From Antilocapra americana (Eukaryota > Chordata > Mammalia > Artiodactyla > Antilocapridae): 64,000 nt of DNA. Positions 34,028-44,702 of the stretch are shown one piece after another. The stretch covers positions 9,280,470 to 9,344,469 of the forward strand of contig ML664161.1 in the NCBI GenBank assembly GCA_007570785.1, in the 5' to 3' direction. Under the pieces are notes generated by a model, which did no database searches, had not been told where the DNA came from, and was given only the letters and a program-made list of their open reading frames with translations. Position numbers and translations under genes: made by a program. The number at the start of each line of letters is the position of its first letter. Position 1 is the stretch's first letter.

Positions 34028-35742
34028 TGATCATAAATTGCAGAAATGTTATTTGGCAAGAAATTCTATCATTGGAAAAAAACATAAATCATAATAAAGC
34101 TCTTCTAGACCTAAAGTTATTTTTCCTTTCCTTAGGTAAAAATGAATCATTTAGCTTTTACAATACTCACAACTCATTACAAGTTACTTTATAGAGCTTT
34201 AATGACTATAATTGCAAGATCAAGTCTATAATCAGTAGTAGAGATCTCAGCATCCACCAAAGGAAGTTGTGTTCTTTCTACTCCTAGTATAGAAGTAAGA
34301 AGAGACTTACTTCCCTGGCTATTCTGAAAAACATACACATAATGAACTTTTTATTGTAGAATTGGCCCATTTCTAGTAAATGAAGGTCTCATTAATTTTA
34401 GAAATTCTTTGATCACCTACTTAATAACTGCATCTCTCTAGTTTTTAAATTATCTTTTATGCTAACTCTTTTACTTTTGTTGTTTTAAATTGTTATTCTT
34501 TCCAAGTCCATGTAGACTTTCTAAGTCCACCCAGCCCAGGCCTGTTCCACAGCTGACAAGTCAGAGTAGCAGATTTTTAACTAGACACATTCATCATTAG
34601 TAGGGATAGGAAGGAGTCCAAACTCTGCCTCTTTGGGGTTAGAGACCAAATGTGCCTCCTTCCTGCAGAGATGCTGGGCCCCAAACTTGACTAGGCTGGG
34701 CCTCAGGGAGAGGAGGAAGGTGGGCATTGCAGGCACCTACCTCTATCACCACCCCTTTCACTTACACTGCAGAGGTGGACTATGGGAAATGGAAGGAGAA
34801 TCTGTGCAAATGAGCGCCTTCCCCTTCTGAAGTAAGTGGGGCCTGTCCCCTGTGGGAGCCCAGGAAGATGTGAATGACTCTTATCTCTTCAACCAGAGAC
34901 CAGAGGAGGCATACAAGCTCTGTCAAGCTGTTCAAAGACAGTCAGATATTCTGGTGTCATTTTATTCTGAAAGGAACAGAGGTACTGGGCACTAGCCTAG
35001 AGTCAGAAGACAGGAAGCTCCCTGCTGACCTGTGACCTTGACTCAATATGGTCTGTTTCAGGTTCCCCAGTTGCAAAGGTGTAAGCTGCTAAAGTCCCAT
35101 CTTAGCCCAGCATTATTGGGGAAATCAAACAAGACAAAGCACATAAGAAATTCCTTGTCAACCAGATATTCTGTGCAGATGTGAGGGCACCTTCATCTGG
35201 TGGGCTATCTGTTCACCCTCATCTGAGTCAGTGACCTCATCTCTCTCAAAGCCTTATTTACATACTCTCTTCCATATGAATCCTTCCTTGATAGAATTAA
35301 TTACTATCCTGAATTCTCTGACTCATTTTGACCTTTACAGATGGCCTTCCACTCTTTGTTGTCAGGGACCAGATCATCTGTGACACTCAACATACAACAT
35401 AGCAACAGACACAATAAAGGCAGACATTGTAGCAGACTCTGCCCATCCTGCCCTGCTCACCCTCCCATCCATCACCCATGACAATTCTCTGAGGCATGCT
35501 TTCAGTAGCTTCAATTTCACAACAGGAATCGGGCTGAGAATGAAATGGTCACGTGCCCAGGGTCATTCAGCTAATACATGAAGGAGCTGAGATTTGAACC
35601 TGGTCTGACTACACAGTCATGTTCATTTCACACCATTGCACTGACTGCTGAGTCACTAAACCAGACTATTTCAACAGAGTCTGATTGGCACCAGCTTTGG
35701 CAATGGGGAGGCTCTGACTGAGGTGGTTGCAGTGGAGCAGTT
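34028..35742. other. Intergenic with weak ancient repeats
   Basis: MIR-like text lies at about 35480-35650 (GTCATTCAGCTAATACATGA, GAGATTTGAACCTGGTCTGA), and weaker L2- or MIR-like text at 35020-35130 and 35230-35360. A slightly GC-richer patch at 34610-34860 has no recognisable product. Confidence 0.45.
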
Positions 35743-35758
35743 AAGAACCTGGACTCTT

Positions 35759-35866
35759 CCAGTGGTTCGGACTTGGCATTTTCATTGTAGAGGGTGGAAA
35801 TTCAATCCCTGGTTGGGGAACTAAGATCTCACAAGTCATGTGGCACAGCCAAAAAAAAAAAAAAAA
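35759..35866 (+). mobile_element. CHR-type SINE with 16-bp target-site duplication
   Basis: Reads CCAGTGGTTCGGACTTGGCA, GGGGAACTAAGATCTCACAA, CATGTGGCACAGCC and a poly-A tail. AAGAACCTGGACTCTT (35743-35758) and AAGAACATGGACTCTT (35867-35882) flank it. Confidence 0.92.
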
Positions 35867-36032
35867 AAGAACATGGACTCTTAATTCAATTCACAGCGAT
35901 GTCGAAAACTGAGCTGTGAGATAATCTCTCTAAGCCTCAGTCTCCTCATTCAACCCAGTGGAGTATAATAATGCCCACATCACAGGGTGGTTGAGAGAAC
36001 AATCTGAGAGAATGCAAGTGAAAGTATCCTGT

Positions 36033-36166
36033 AGGGACTTCCCTGGTGATCCAGTGGTTATAAGACTCTGTGCTGCCAGTGGAGGGAGTGCAAGTTTGAT
36101 ATCTGGTTGGGGAACTAAGATCCCACATGAAATGTGGTGTGGGCAAAAATTTAAAAAAAAAAAAAA
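36033..36166 (+). mobile_element. CHR-type SINE
   Basis: Reads AGGGACTTCCCTGGTGATCC, GGGGAACTAAGATCCCACAT and a poly-A tail at 36153-36166. Confidence 0.88.
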
Positions 36167-36505
36167 CTACACTGTAATTGTAAAGGGTGATATACATTAG
36201 AAGATACTGACCCAGTGATAACAATTATTACAACTAATAATTGTTAGGAAGCCAGAAGGGGGACCTCACACTGCAGTGCTAGAAGAAATGACAAAAGGAA
36301 GAATACTTCCCTGTCAAGGATTCAGCCAATGAAAAGCTATAAACTCTATTTTACTATAGCCCTCCCAACTTTCTTCACCCCTTTGTCAAAGAGTTCTTCC
36401 CTTGCCCTGCAAGGACTTGCCTGTGTCTCACTGTGGTTGTAGAAACCAAATTGCAATTCTCTGCTAATCCTAAATAGACTTACTTCTTTTCTGCTGGAGA
36501 AATAA

Positions 36506-36710
36506 GTGAAGTGAAGTGAAAGTCGCTCAGTGGTGTCCAAATCTTTTCGACCCCATGGACTGACTATACAGTCCATGGAATTCTCCAGGCCAGAATACTG
36601 GAGTGGGTAGCCTTCTCCTTCTCCAGGGGATTTTCCCAATCCAGGGATCAAACCCAGGTTTCCCACATTGCAGGTGGATTCTTTACCAGTTGAGCCACAA
36701 GGGAAGCCCA
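36506..36710 (-). mobile_element. Bov-tA SINE, antisense, perfect target-site duplication
   Basis: Reads GAAAGTCGCTCAGTGGTGTC at the left and GAGCCACAAGGGAAGCCC at the right. GCTGGAGAAATAA at 36493-36505 and 36711-36723 is an exact 13-bp duplication. Confidence 0.94.
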
Positions 36711-36723
36711 GCTGGAGAAATAA

Positions 36724-37937
36724 CTGGGAGTCTATTTGTTTTAGGTCAATAAGAATGACTATTTGATTGGCACTGTGGGGAAAGCTGTTTTTTGACAGGG
36801 ACCTTGGTGCCAAGGTAATATAACCCTTCCCCAGGGGACAGCGAATGCCTTGTAGACACCCATATTGAGTACTGACAAACTCTTAAGTAAGATTCTGCTG
36901 GGGCTTGGCTCTGAAATCTGTGTTTCTCTTGCCTGATCCTGGCCCTTTTTGCAGTCCAACACTCAGGGGCAGAGGAAGGAGCTATCAGGTATCACTTTGC
37001 CTGGGTCTTCTGCAGCAAGTTAAGTCCCTCCAAAGAGGCATTGCCTAAAACTGTGTTGCTCTTTATTTATTTTAGCATGTTTAATTTGTACTGATTATTT
37101 GAACAAAGAGTATTCTTTTAAAACAGAAATCATAACCAGAGACTGGAGGGAGGGGTTGCTGCCGAGGGTCATTTGGCTTTGAATTCACACCTACAAACAA
37201 CCTCAAAAATGAACTTTGTATTATTTCCGAATGAGGTTAGTACATAAATACAAACTTGCTTCAGCAGGACTTGGGCTGGGGGGAGGTAGGGTGTCCTCTA
37301 TAAAACATTAAACTTGTATTCTTATCTCTTTAGTGGACCATGGTTTCTTGTGATGTGATATAATATTTTTGGATATATTAAATCCTTTACTTCATTAATA
37401 AAATATTTTGTTTAAAAAATTATTTCCTACAACTGCATGCCTCCTGGTATTAGATTAATGTCTAATTGCTCAAAATAATATTTTGTTTTTAAATACTTTT
37501 AGAGATTTGACAACTTGCTTTCAGGATTAATCAATCTAATAAGAAAACTCTTATCTCTCTTAAAACTAAACATAATCCCTGCTGGTTAAACTTAATCTCA
37601 TGAGTAAAAATGTTCAATCTTGTTTGGTCTCAAATACTAAACAAATATTTATTGCTCACTTTCTAAATGCAGGCCTTCATAAATCTGGGAAAGGTAACTT
37701 GATGTGCTTCAAAGGTATCCTTGGTCCAAAATGTGCATATATGCCTTCCTCATGAGACTATCCTGCCCCAGTCAGACCCCTAGGCTCCAATATACAAGTC
37801 TGGGCAAGCCCTACCCCTTGGCAAGAAAAAGGAACAGTAAATACATCATGAAGGACTTTGATTATCAAGGTGTAGCTTAGGCTTTATACTAACCTGAAGG
37901 CTAAGGAAGTTTGAAATAGCCTAGTGGAAAGTTGGCT
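36724..37937. other. Intergenic, no clear repeats
   Basis: About 1.2 kb without recent SINE or LINE and without a recognisable coding frame. A G-rich patch lies at about 37275-37291. Confidence 0.45.
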
Positions 37938-38795
37938 AATGGAAGGTTGCACTCAATGTGCCAGCAAATTTGGAAAACTCAGCAATGGCCACAGGACTGG
38001 AAAAGGTCAGTTTTCACTCCAATCCCAAAGAAAGGCAATGCCAAAGAATGTCCAAACTACTGCACAATTGCATTCATTCCACACACTAGCAAAGTAATGC
38101 TCAAAATTCTCCAAGCCAGTCTTCAACAGTACATGAACCATGAACTTCCAGATGCTCAAACTGGATTTAGAAAAGGCAGAGGACCCAGAGATCAAATTGC
38201 CAACATCTGTTGGATCATCAAAAAAGCAAGAGAGTTCCAGAAAAACATCTACTTCTGCTTCACTGACTATGCTAAAGCCTTTGACTGTGTGGGTCACAAT
38301 AAACTGTGGAAAATTCTTCAAGAGATGGGAATACCAGACCACCTGACCTGCCTCTTGAGAAACCTGTATGCAAGTCAGGAAGCAACAGTTAGAACTGGAC
38401 ATGGAACAACAGACTGGTTCCAAATAGGTAAAGGAGTACATCACTGCTGTATATTGTCACCCTGCTTATTTAACTTATATGCAGAGTACACCATGAGAAA
38501 TGCTGGGCTGGATGAAGCCCAAGCTGGAATCAAGATTGCTGGGAGAAATATCAAAAACCTTAGATATGCAGATGACACCACCCTTATGGCAGAAAGTGAA
38601 GAAGAACTAAAGAGCCTCTTGAGGAAAGTGAAAGAGGAGAGTGAAAAAGTTGGCTTAAAATTCAGCATTCAGAAAACTAAGATCATGGCATTTGGTCCCA
38701 TCACTTCATGGCAAATAGATGGGGAAACAATGGAAACAGTGACAGACTATTTTGGGGGGCTCCAAAATCACTGCAGATGTAGACTGCAGCAATGA
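37932..38795 (+). pseudogene. BovB reverse transcriptase, open over 288 codons
   Basis: One frame stays open through the whole palm and finger region: QIWKTQQWPQDWKRSVFTPI, IPKKGNAKECPNYCTIAFIP, FCFTDYAKAFDCVGHNKLW, RTGHGTTDWFQIGKGVHHC, ILSPCLFNLYAEYTMRNAG, LRYADDTTLMAESEEELKSL, WQIDGETMETVTDYFGG. The catalytic YADD is intact. The nearby motif GVRQG is changed to GVHHC, a likely damaging substitution. The frame has no native start, since it begins upstream of the insertion in flanking DNA, and the thumb and C-terminus are removed by the internal deletion, so no working enzyme is expected. Confidence 0.9.
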
Positions 38796-38882
38796 ATGGT
38801 GATGGTGGACAGGGAGGCCCGGTGTACCGCAGTCCATGGGGTCGCAAAGAGTCAGATACAACTGAGCGACTGAACTGAACTG
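37948..38882 (+). mobile_element. BovB LINE with internal deletion and 10-bp target-site duplication
   Basis: Starts inside the reverse-transcriptase region, runs to about 38796, then jumps over the rest of ORF2 directly to the 3' end (TGGTGATGGTGGACAGGGAG onward) and the GAACTGAACT tail. AATGGAAGGT at 37938-37947 and 38883-38892 flanks it, so the deleted form lies between one pair of target repeats. The copy is well preserved. Confidence 0.95.
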
Positions 38883-39256
38883 AATGGAAGGTAATTAACA
38901 TTATCAGATCAACATTAAAAAAAAAGATCATTCTGATAACATATGCCTTTAGTGGATAGGGTAAGATGAAAATCACGATGTTAGCCTGGAAGTATTACTT
39001 CCAAGGTCTGTGTGAAAAGAGCTGAGACCTGAATAAGATAGTAGCAGGATGGGTGGGAATAAATGGATGGATTTTAGAGGGGCATAATACACAGGATTGC
39101 TGGACTTTTCCAACCTCGCAAAAGGGAGGAGTGAAAGTTGACTCCAGAGTCTTTTAAGTCATGGGCAATTGGGTAGGTGGCACATTCAGTTAGAACATAT
39201 AGCAGAAGGAGGTTTGTGTAATATTGAGTTCAGTTTGGGGATTACTAAAGATTGAG

Positions 39257-39949
39257 GCTTAAGGCTCAACATTAAGGAAACTAAGATCATGGCATCTGGT
39301 CCCATCACTTCATGGCAAATAGATGAGGAAACAGTGGCAGACTTTATTTTTTTGGACTCCAAAATCACTGTAGATGGTGACTGCAGCCATGAAATTAAAA
39401 CACACTTACTCCTTGGAAGGAAAGTTATGGCCAAACTGGATAGCATATTGAAAAGCAGAGACATTACTTTGCCAACAAAGGTCCATCTAGTCAAGGCTAT
39501 GGTTTTTCCAGTAGTCATGTATGGATGTGAGAGTAGGACAGTGAAAAAGGCTGAGCACCAAAGAAATGATGCTTTTGAACTGTGGTGTTGGAGAAGACTC
39601 TTGAGAGTCCCTTAGACTGCAAGGAGATCCAACCAGTCCATCCTAAAGGAGATCAGTCCTAGGTATTCACTGGTAGGACTGATGTTGAAGCTGAAACTCT
39701 AATACTTTGGCCACCTGATGTGAAGAGTTGACTCACTGGAAAAGACCCTGATGCTGGGAAGGATTGGGGGCAGGAGGAGAAGGGGATGACAGAGGATGAG
39801 ATGGCTGGATGGCATCACCAACTCGATGAACATGGGTCTGGGTAGACTCCGGGAGTTGGTGATGGATAGGGAGGTCTGGTGTGCTGCGATTCATGGGGTT
39901 GCAAAGAGTTGGACATGACTGAGTGACTGAACTGAACTGAACTGAACTG
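39257..39949 (+). mobile_element. BovB LINE 3' fragment with 10-bp target-site duplication
   Basis: Covers the last part of ORF2 (KVHLVKAMVFPVVMYGCESR in frame from 39289) to the GAACTGAACT tail. AAAGATTGAG at 39247-39256 and 39950-39959 flanks it. It lies 370 bp from the preceding BovB in the same orientation, but the separate duplications show two independent insertions. Confidence 0.95.
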
Positions 39950-40163
39950 AAAGATTGAGTAATTGTGAGACTTCCAAAGTGAGATTCTGGTAGGCAGTTC
40001 AACATATAGTTGTGGATCTCAGAAGAGAGATGTTAGTGAAATGTAGATATGAATACCTAAAACATTAACAGTATGAAAAAGCTTGGTAATTCACTCAACA
40101 CCATCTTAAAATTTAATGCAGTTGTCGCTTATGCAGATTATTGAAAAATATTTAGAGAAATCA

Positions 40164-40392
40164 TGTACATGTGCATGCATGGTCAGTTGCCCAGTCATGT
40201 CCAATTCTTTGCAACCCCATAGACTGTAGCCCACCAGGCTCCTCTGTCCATGGAATTTTCCAGGCAAGAATACTGGAGCAGGTTGCCACTTCTTCAAGGG
40301 ATATTCCTGATCCAGAGATTGAACCCACATCTCCTGCATCTCCTGCATTGGCAGGCAGATTCTTTACCACTTAGTCACCTAGGAAGCCCCAG
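40164..40392 (-). mobile_element. Bov-tA SINE, antisense, with target-site duplication
   Basis: Full length, with a small duplication of CATCTCCTG in the head. TAGAGAAATCA at 40153-40163 and 40393-40403 flanks it. Confidence 0.92.
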
Positions 40393-40403
40393 TAGAGAAA
40401 TCA

Positions 40404-40954
40404 CAGATACAAAAGAAAAAGAAAAAAAAGGACAAGGGAAAAGGAGGAAGAATACGAAGGAAAGTAAGGGATAAAGAAGAAGTGTTGGAGGGAAAGAGAA
40501 CAAAAACAAAAAACTTTTAATTGCTTAATCTCTTTGAAAATACTCAATCTATTCCACGTTAAAGAGTGAATCATCTGACTCTTCATATACCTTATATTGA
40601 ATATGTTTGGGGGCATGTGGATGGGACATTATTCCAAGGAAAACTTGCATGAGAACCATAATGGGCATCTTGTAAGTCTGTGGCCTCTCGGAATCTTTTG
40701 AACTCTAAATGTACACAGTTTCCCACACTGTGAATCCCAGGTCTGCAAGCTAGAAACTATGCTTGTTATAGTTTCTATACCTTTCCAATCTCTCTCTCAT
40801 CCCAGACACCCAGCATATGTCCTAGGTTCTGCCATCAGTGGCACTCATGGAATGCCTTTGACTCGTAAGAGCATTATGAAGAGTCTGGCTGAGGTACAGA
40901 GCTCTCAGTGGTGTCAGAGGCACTGTGCACAGTCTCCTGGCTTTGGTTACAGCT
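40404..40954. other. Purine-rich tract and unassigned intergenic sequence
   Basis: About 40407-40500 is nearly all A and G with very few pyrimidines. The rest is unassigned. Confidence 0.6.
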
Positions 40955-40966
40955 CCAAGAAGCTTT

Positions 40967-41171
40967 GGGCTTCCCTGGTAGTTCACCTGCAATGCAGGAG
41001 GTGCAGGAGCTGCGGGTTTGATCCCTGGGTTGGTACAATCCCCTGGAGGAGGAAATGGCAACCCACTCCAGTATTCTTACCTGGAAAATCCCATGGCTAG
41101 AGGAGCCTGGTGGGCTACAGTCCTGGGGTTGCAAAGAGTCGACACAACTGAAGAGACTTAGCACATATGCA
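40967..41171 (+). mobile_element. Bov-tA SINE with perfect 12-bp target-site duplication
   Basis: Reads GGGCTTCCCTGGTAGTTCAC, then GGTTTGATCCCTGGGTTGG and the BovB body. The head carries a short deletion. CCAAGAAGCTTT at 40955-40966 and 41172-41183 flanks it. Confidence 0.94.
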
Positions 41172-41449
41172 CCAAGAAGCTTTAACCTCTGAGAATGATT
41201 GGCCGTTCTCTGTTAAAACTAGCTAGACTGAGTTCGTTATGTTGTTTAGAAGAGAAAGAAAGCCCAGATATAACCATTTATAGAATAAATTCACAATGAT
41301 GATGATTTTTAATATTTTCTAAACACAGCTTATTAATATATGAGAATTCCTGAAGGCAGACACTAGTCAGTGGTGGCACATACACAGGAAATAGAGGAAA
41401 TACAACTTTGTGGCATTCTTTTTTCTCCTTTCTATCCATCTACAGGTCT

Positions 41450-41673
41450 GTGCTATGTGCATGCTAAGTCACTTCAGTTGTGTCTGACTCTTTGCAACAC
41501 TATGAACTGTAGCCCACCAAGCTCCTCTGTCCATGGGTTTTTCCAGGCAAAAATACTGGAGTGGGCTGCAACGTCCTCCTCTAGGGGATACTCCCCACCC
41601 AGGGATCGAATCTGTGTCTCCTGTGACTCCTGCATTGTAGGCAGATTCTTTACTGCTGAGCCACTAGGGAAGC
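41450..41673 (-). mobile_element. Bov-tA SINE, antisense, with target-site duplication
   Basis: Full length. CCATCTACAGGTCT (41436-41449) and CCATCTACAGATCT (41674-41687) flank it. Confidence 0.93.
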
Positions 41674-41750
41674 CCATCTACAGATCTATACTACCGCATT
41701 TCCAGAATTAAATTAATGAATGCACATGATAAAAATATGCTGAACCTGAT

Positions 41751-41868
41751 GCATCGCTTCAGTCATGTCCGACTCTGTGTGACCCCAGAGACAGCAGCCC
41801 ACCAGGCTCCCCTGTCCACGGGATTCTCCAGGCAAGAATACTGGATTGGGTTGCCATTTCCTTCTCCA
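41751..41868 (-). mobile_element. Bov-A SINE, antisense, perfect 12-bp target-site duplication
   Basis: A BovB-derived monomer (TTCAGTCATGTCCGACTCTG to CATTTCCTTCTCCA). GCTGAACCTGAT at 41739-41750 and 41869-41880 flanks it, showing that this headless form moved as a unit. Confidence 0.94.
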
Positions 41869-41880
41869 GCTGAACCTGAT

Positions 41881-42308
41881 ATACATATATATTTGCCCAG
41901 TTTTTCTAAGACACAAATAAACACAATGTTGAGGCATCGCTGAGAATTTATAGAATTTCAGAATAAAGTTATAAAAGGCAGCGAGGGGTATGAGGAAGAG
42001 CATTGACATCTAGTCCTGTTAATTATTAATCAGTCATGTGATCTTGGGCTTCCTTGATCTAGTTTCCCCCCTCTGTAAATGGAGGGTTGTGTTAATAACA
42101 ATAGCTATTACTTATTGAGCACATACTTTGCTAGTCACTGCTGAAGGGGTGATAAGCAAAATTACTACCTCAGGCTAAGAAAGATGAACATGTTTAGAAC
42201 AGCATAGCGATAAGGCAAAGACCCTGGGGTAGGGTCTGCACCAGCAGTGAGGGGACACTAAACGCATGGTGGCCGTAGCAGAGCTATAGAATAGAATTAA
42301 AATCCCTA
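41881..42308. other. Intergenic with MIR-like patch
   Basis: Around 42030-42140 the text (CATGTGATCTTGGGCTTCC, ATTACTTATTGAGCACATAC) is MIR-like. The rest is unassigned. Confidence 0.45.
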
Positions 42309-42318
42309 TGGTTACAGA

Positions 42319-42598
42319 CAGAGAAGGCAATAGCACCCCACTCCAGTACTCTTGCCTGGAGAATCTCATGGACGGAGGAGCCTGGGGGGCTGCAGTCCAT
42401 GGGGTTGCTAAGAGTCAGACACGACTGAGTGACTTCACTTTCACTTTTCACTTTCATGCATTGGACAAGGAAATGGCAACCCACTCCAGTGTTCTTGCCT
42501 GGAGAATCCCAGGGACGGCGGAGCCTGGTGGTCTGCCCTCTATGGGGTCGCACAGAGTCGGACACGACTGAAGCGACTTAGCAGCAGCAGCAGCAGCG
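42319..42598 (+). mobile_element. Bov-A2 dimeric SINE, young-looking, perfect target-site duplication
   Basis: Two BovB-derived monomers joined by the CACTTTCACTTTTCACTTTC linker and ending in a CAG/AGC tail. TGGTTACAGA at 42309-42318 and 42599-42608 flanks it. The low divergence between its halves and from other copies suggests recent activity. Confidence 0.95.
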
Positions 42599-42648
42599 TG
42601 GTTACAGAACAGCCAGAACAGGACTGGCAACTGCAGAGAGGTCCCAGA

Positions 42649-42674
42649 AGCAGCAGCAGCAGCAGCAGCAGCAG
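42649..42674 (+). repeat. (AGC)n microsatellite
   Basis: Twenty-six bases of uninterrupted AGC repeat, about 50 bp after the AGC tail of the Bov-A2 element. Confidence 0.95.
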
Positions 42675-44495
42675 AAACAACTGTGGAGTATTTTTATGTA
42701 TCGGGCCATGTTCTAACTATTTTATGTACATTATTTTATTTAATCTTTTTTGGTTAGTATATTTCTGCTTTTACTATGGATAAATGAATATATTTATACA
42801 GTATTAAATTTTTGTCACCCGCTTTTGTAATTTCTTATATTTGAATACCTTCCCCTGTCTTTGAAAACAGTTTTTCAAATTGTCTGCGAAGGTCCAGGGT
42901 CTTTCCCAGTCCTTTCAGATCAATATTTTGTTAAGTGACTCTGCTCATGCTCTTGAACATTACAGCAACGTTAAACTGGTATTAAAGTTTCTAAATGCTT
43001 ACAATTCCTGTATTTATCTCACTGTGAATTGATAACAGTTTATTGACTGGTTCTAGTATACAGATCACACTTTAGGTAGCACTGTTTTGAAGCCCCTAAA
43101 ATTATTGCATAGTCTGAGGGAAAACCAATTTGATAACCATTCCTGTTGTGGATATAAGAAAGCACTGTTCCACAGCAATCACTCCACTGAGTGATTGCTA
43201 CTCTACTAATTTTATTGCTTTGAGAAACAAGGCCTTTGTTATGAATATACTACACCTTTGTAATAAAATCAACTCCCCATAGCATGACACCAATTACAAA
43301 AACTTTCATTTCAACTTAATCAGTTAGCAGTTAAGTCTTCAGTTTTGTTTAACCTGCCTCTGATATTTGCCTTCTTTTTTACTGTCATCATCCTGTTGGA
43401 GACCATAGATAGAATCATGATTCCTGGACTATTTTAAAGGCCATATTGTCTCCTTGCCACCAGCATCTTTTCTCTTTTTCTTCATTTGAAAAATGAAGTG
43501 AGCAGAGACTTATTTTAAGGTGTTCTCTAGCTTTAATAGTCCATGATTTATCCCCTGCAGTTCTTATCGACTCTGGCTTTATTTCTGCCCAAAATAGCAT
43601 ATCCTAAATTTTCCACTAGAGTCTCTGCTATAAACATAATTTTGAAAAGGAAGTACAACCTAGGGATCAGCAACTGAAATTTGAAAGATACAACCAGGCT
43701 GAATATACCGACAATCTAGAAACTGTAACCTTGGCTACTCTGCACTGATGTTTTCTGCTCTTTAATTTGGCACTACAATCCTCAAGGTAATTAATATTTC
43801 TGTAGTTCTAGGAAGGTAACCTCTAAGGGTAATGAGAAATAATATGAATCATATAGAAATAATGAAAAACATAAATTTAAATCCAGTACTTTCTAATTGT
43901 TTTATAATTAATATAATCTGTTTAGTTTGATAAATGTATATATAATATTTAAGAAGATCTGATATATCAGATGTGATTTTTAATAAATATGAAAGTTCAA
44001 TTATATGCTCAATGTTTAAGTAAATAATAAATATTTAAATTTAATTTGTTTTAATTTAATATCTCATAATAATTCATGTTTAAATAATTAGTGCAGTAAG
44101 TTAGCATTGAACAAAGTACCTATAGGAGTGAGAGTTCCTTTCTGTAAAATGCTCCATGATGTTGAAGATCCCATCAGCACTCCCACCATTGCCCTTAAGG
44201 AAGTAGGCCATTTTGTGTTTCAGAAGATTGGTAGGAAGAAGGAGAAGATGGAGATCAGGTCCCTGAGGTGAAGATGGATTCAAGTCTGGCTTTGAGGGCA
44301 TTTTTCCTGAAATATGATGAAGGCAGGCCTGAGAGTGAGGAAGATCTCAGACCCACGCAGCTCCCCAGGAGACTGAAGAAATGGGGCAGCTGCTGCATAG
44401 GAGCAGCTTGGAGAGGACTGGGGGTTGAAACCAAGTGTCTTGATTTGGGGAATAGATGATACTCTTTTTCAAGCATAGTATTAAGAGAATAGATG
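42675..44495. other. AT-rich intergenic, nothing recognised
   Basis: No clear gene. A very AT-rich patch lies at 43850-44100. The text at 44100-44460 is slightly GC-richer and without recognisable repeat or product. Confidence 0.4.
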
Positions 44496-44702
44496 TACTT
44501 TCCTGGTGGCTCAGTGGTAGAGAAACCTTCTGCCAATGTAGAAGACTCAAGAGATGCAGGATATATCCCTGGATGGGGAAGATCCCCTAAAGGAGGAAAT
44601 GGCAACCCACTCCAGTATTCTTGTCAGGAAAATCCCATGGATGGGGGAGCCTGGCAGGCTAAAATCCATTGCGTTGCAAAGAGTGGGACATGTTTTAGCA
44701 AT
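44496..44702 (+). mobile_element. Bov-tA SINE
   Basis: Reads TTTCCTGGTGGCTCAGTGGT, GGCAACCCACTCCAGTATTC, GTTGCAAAGAGTGGGACATG. Full length and moderately diverged. Confidence 0.9.
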
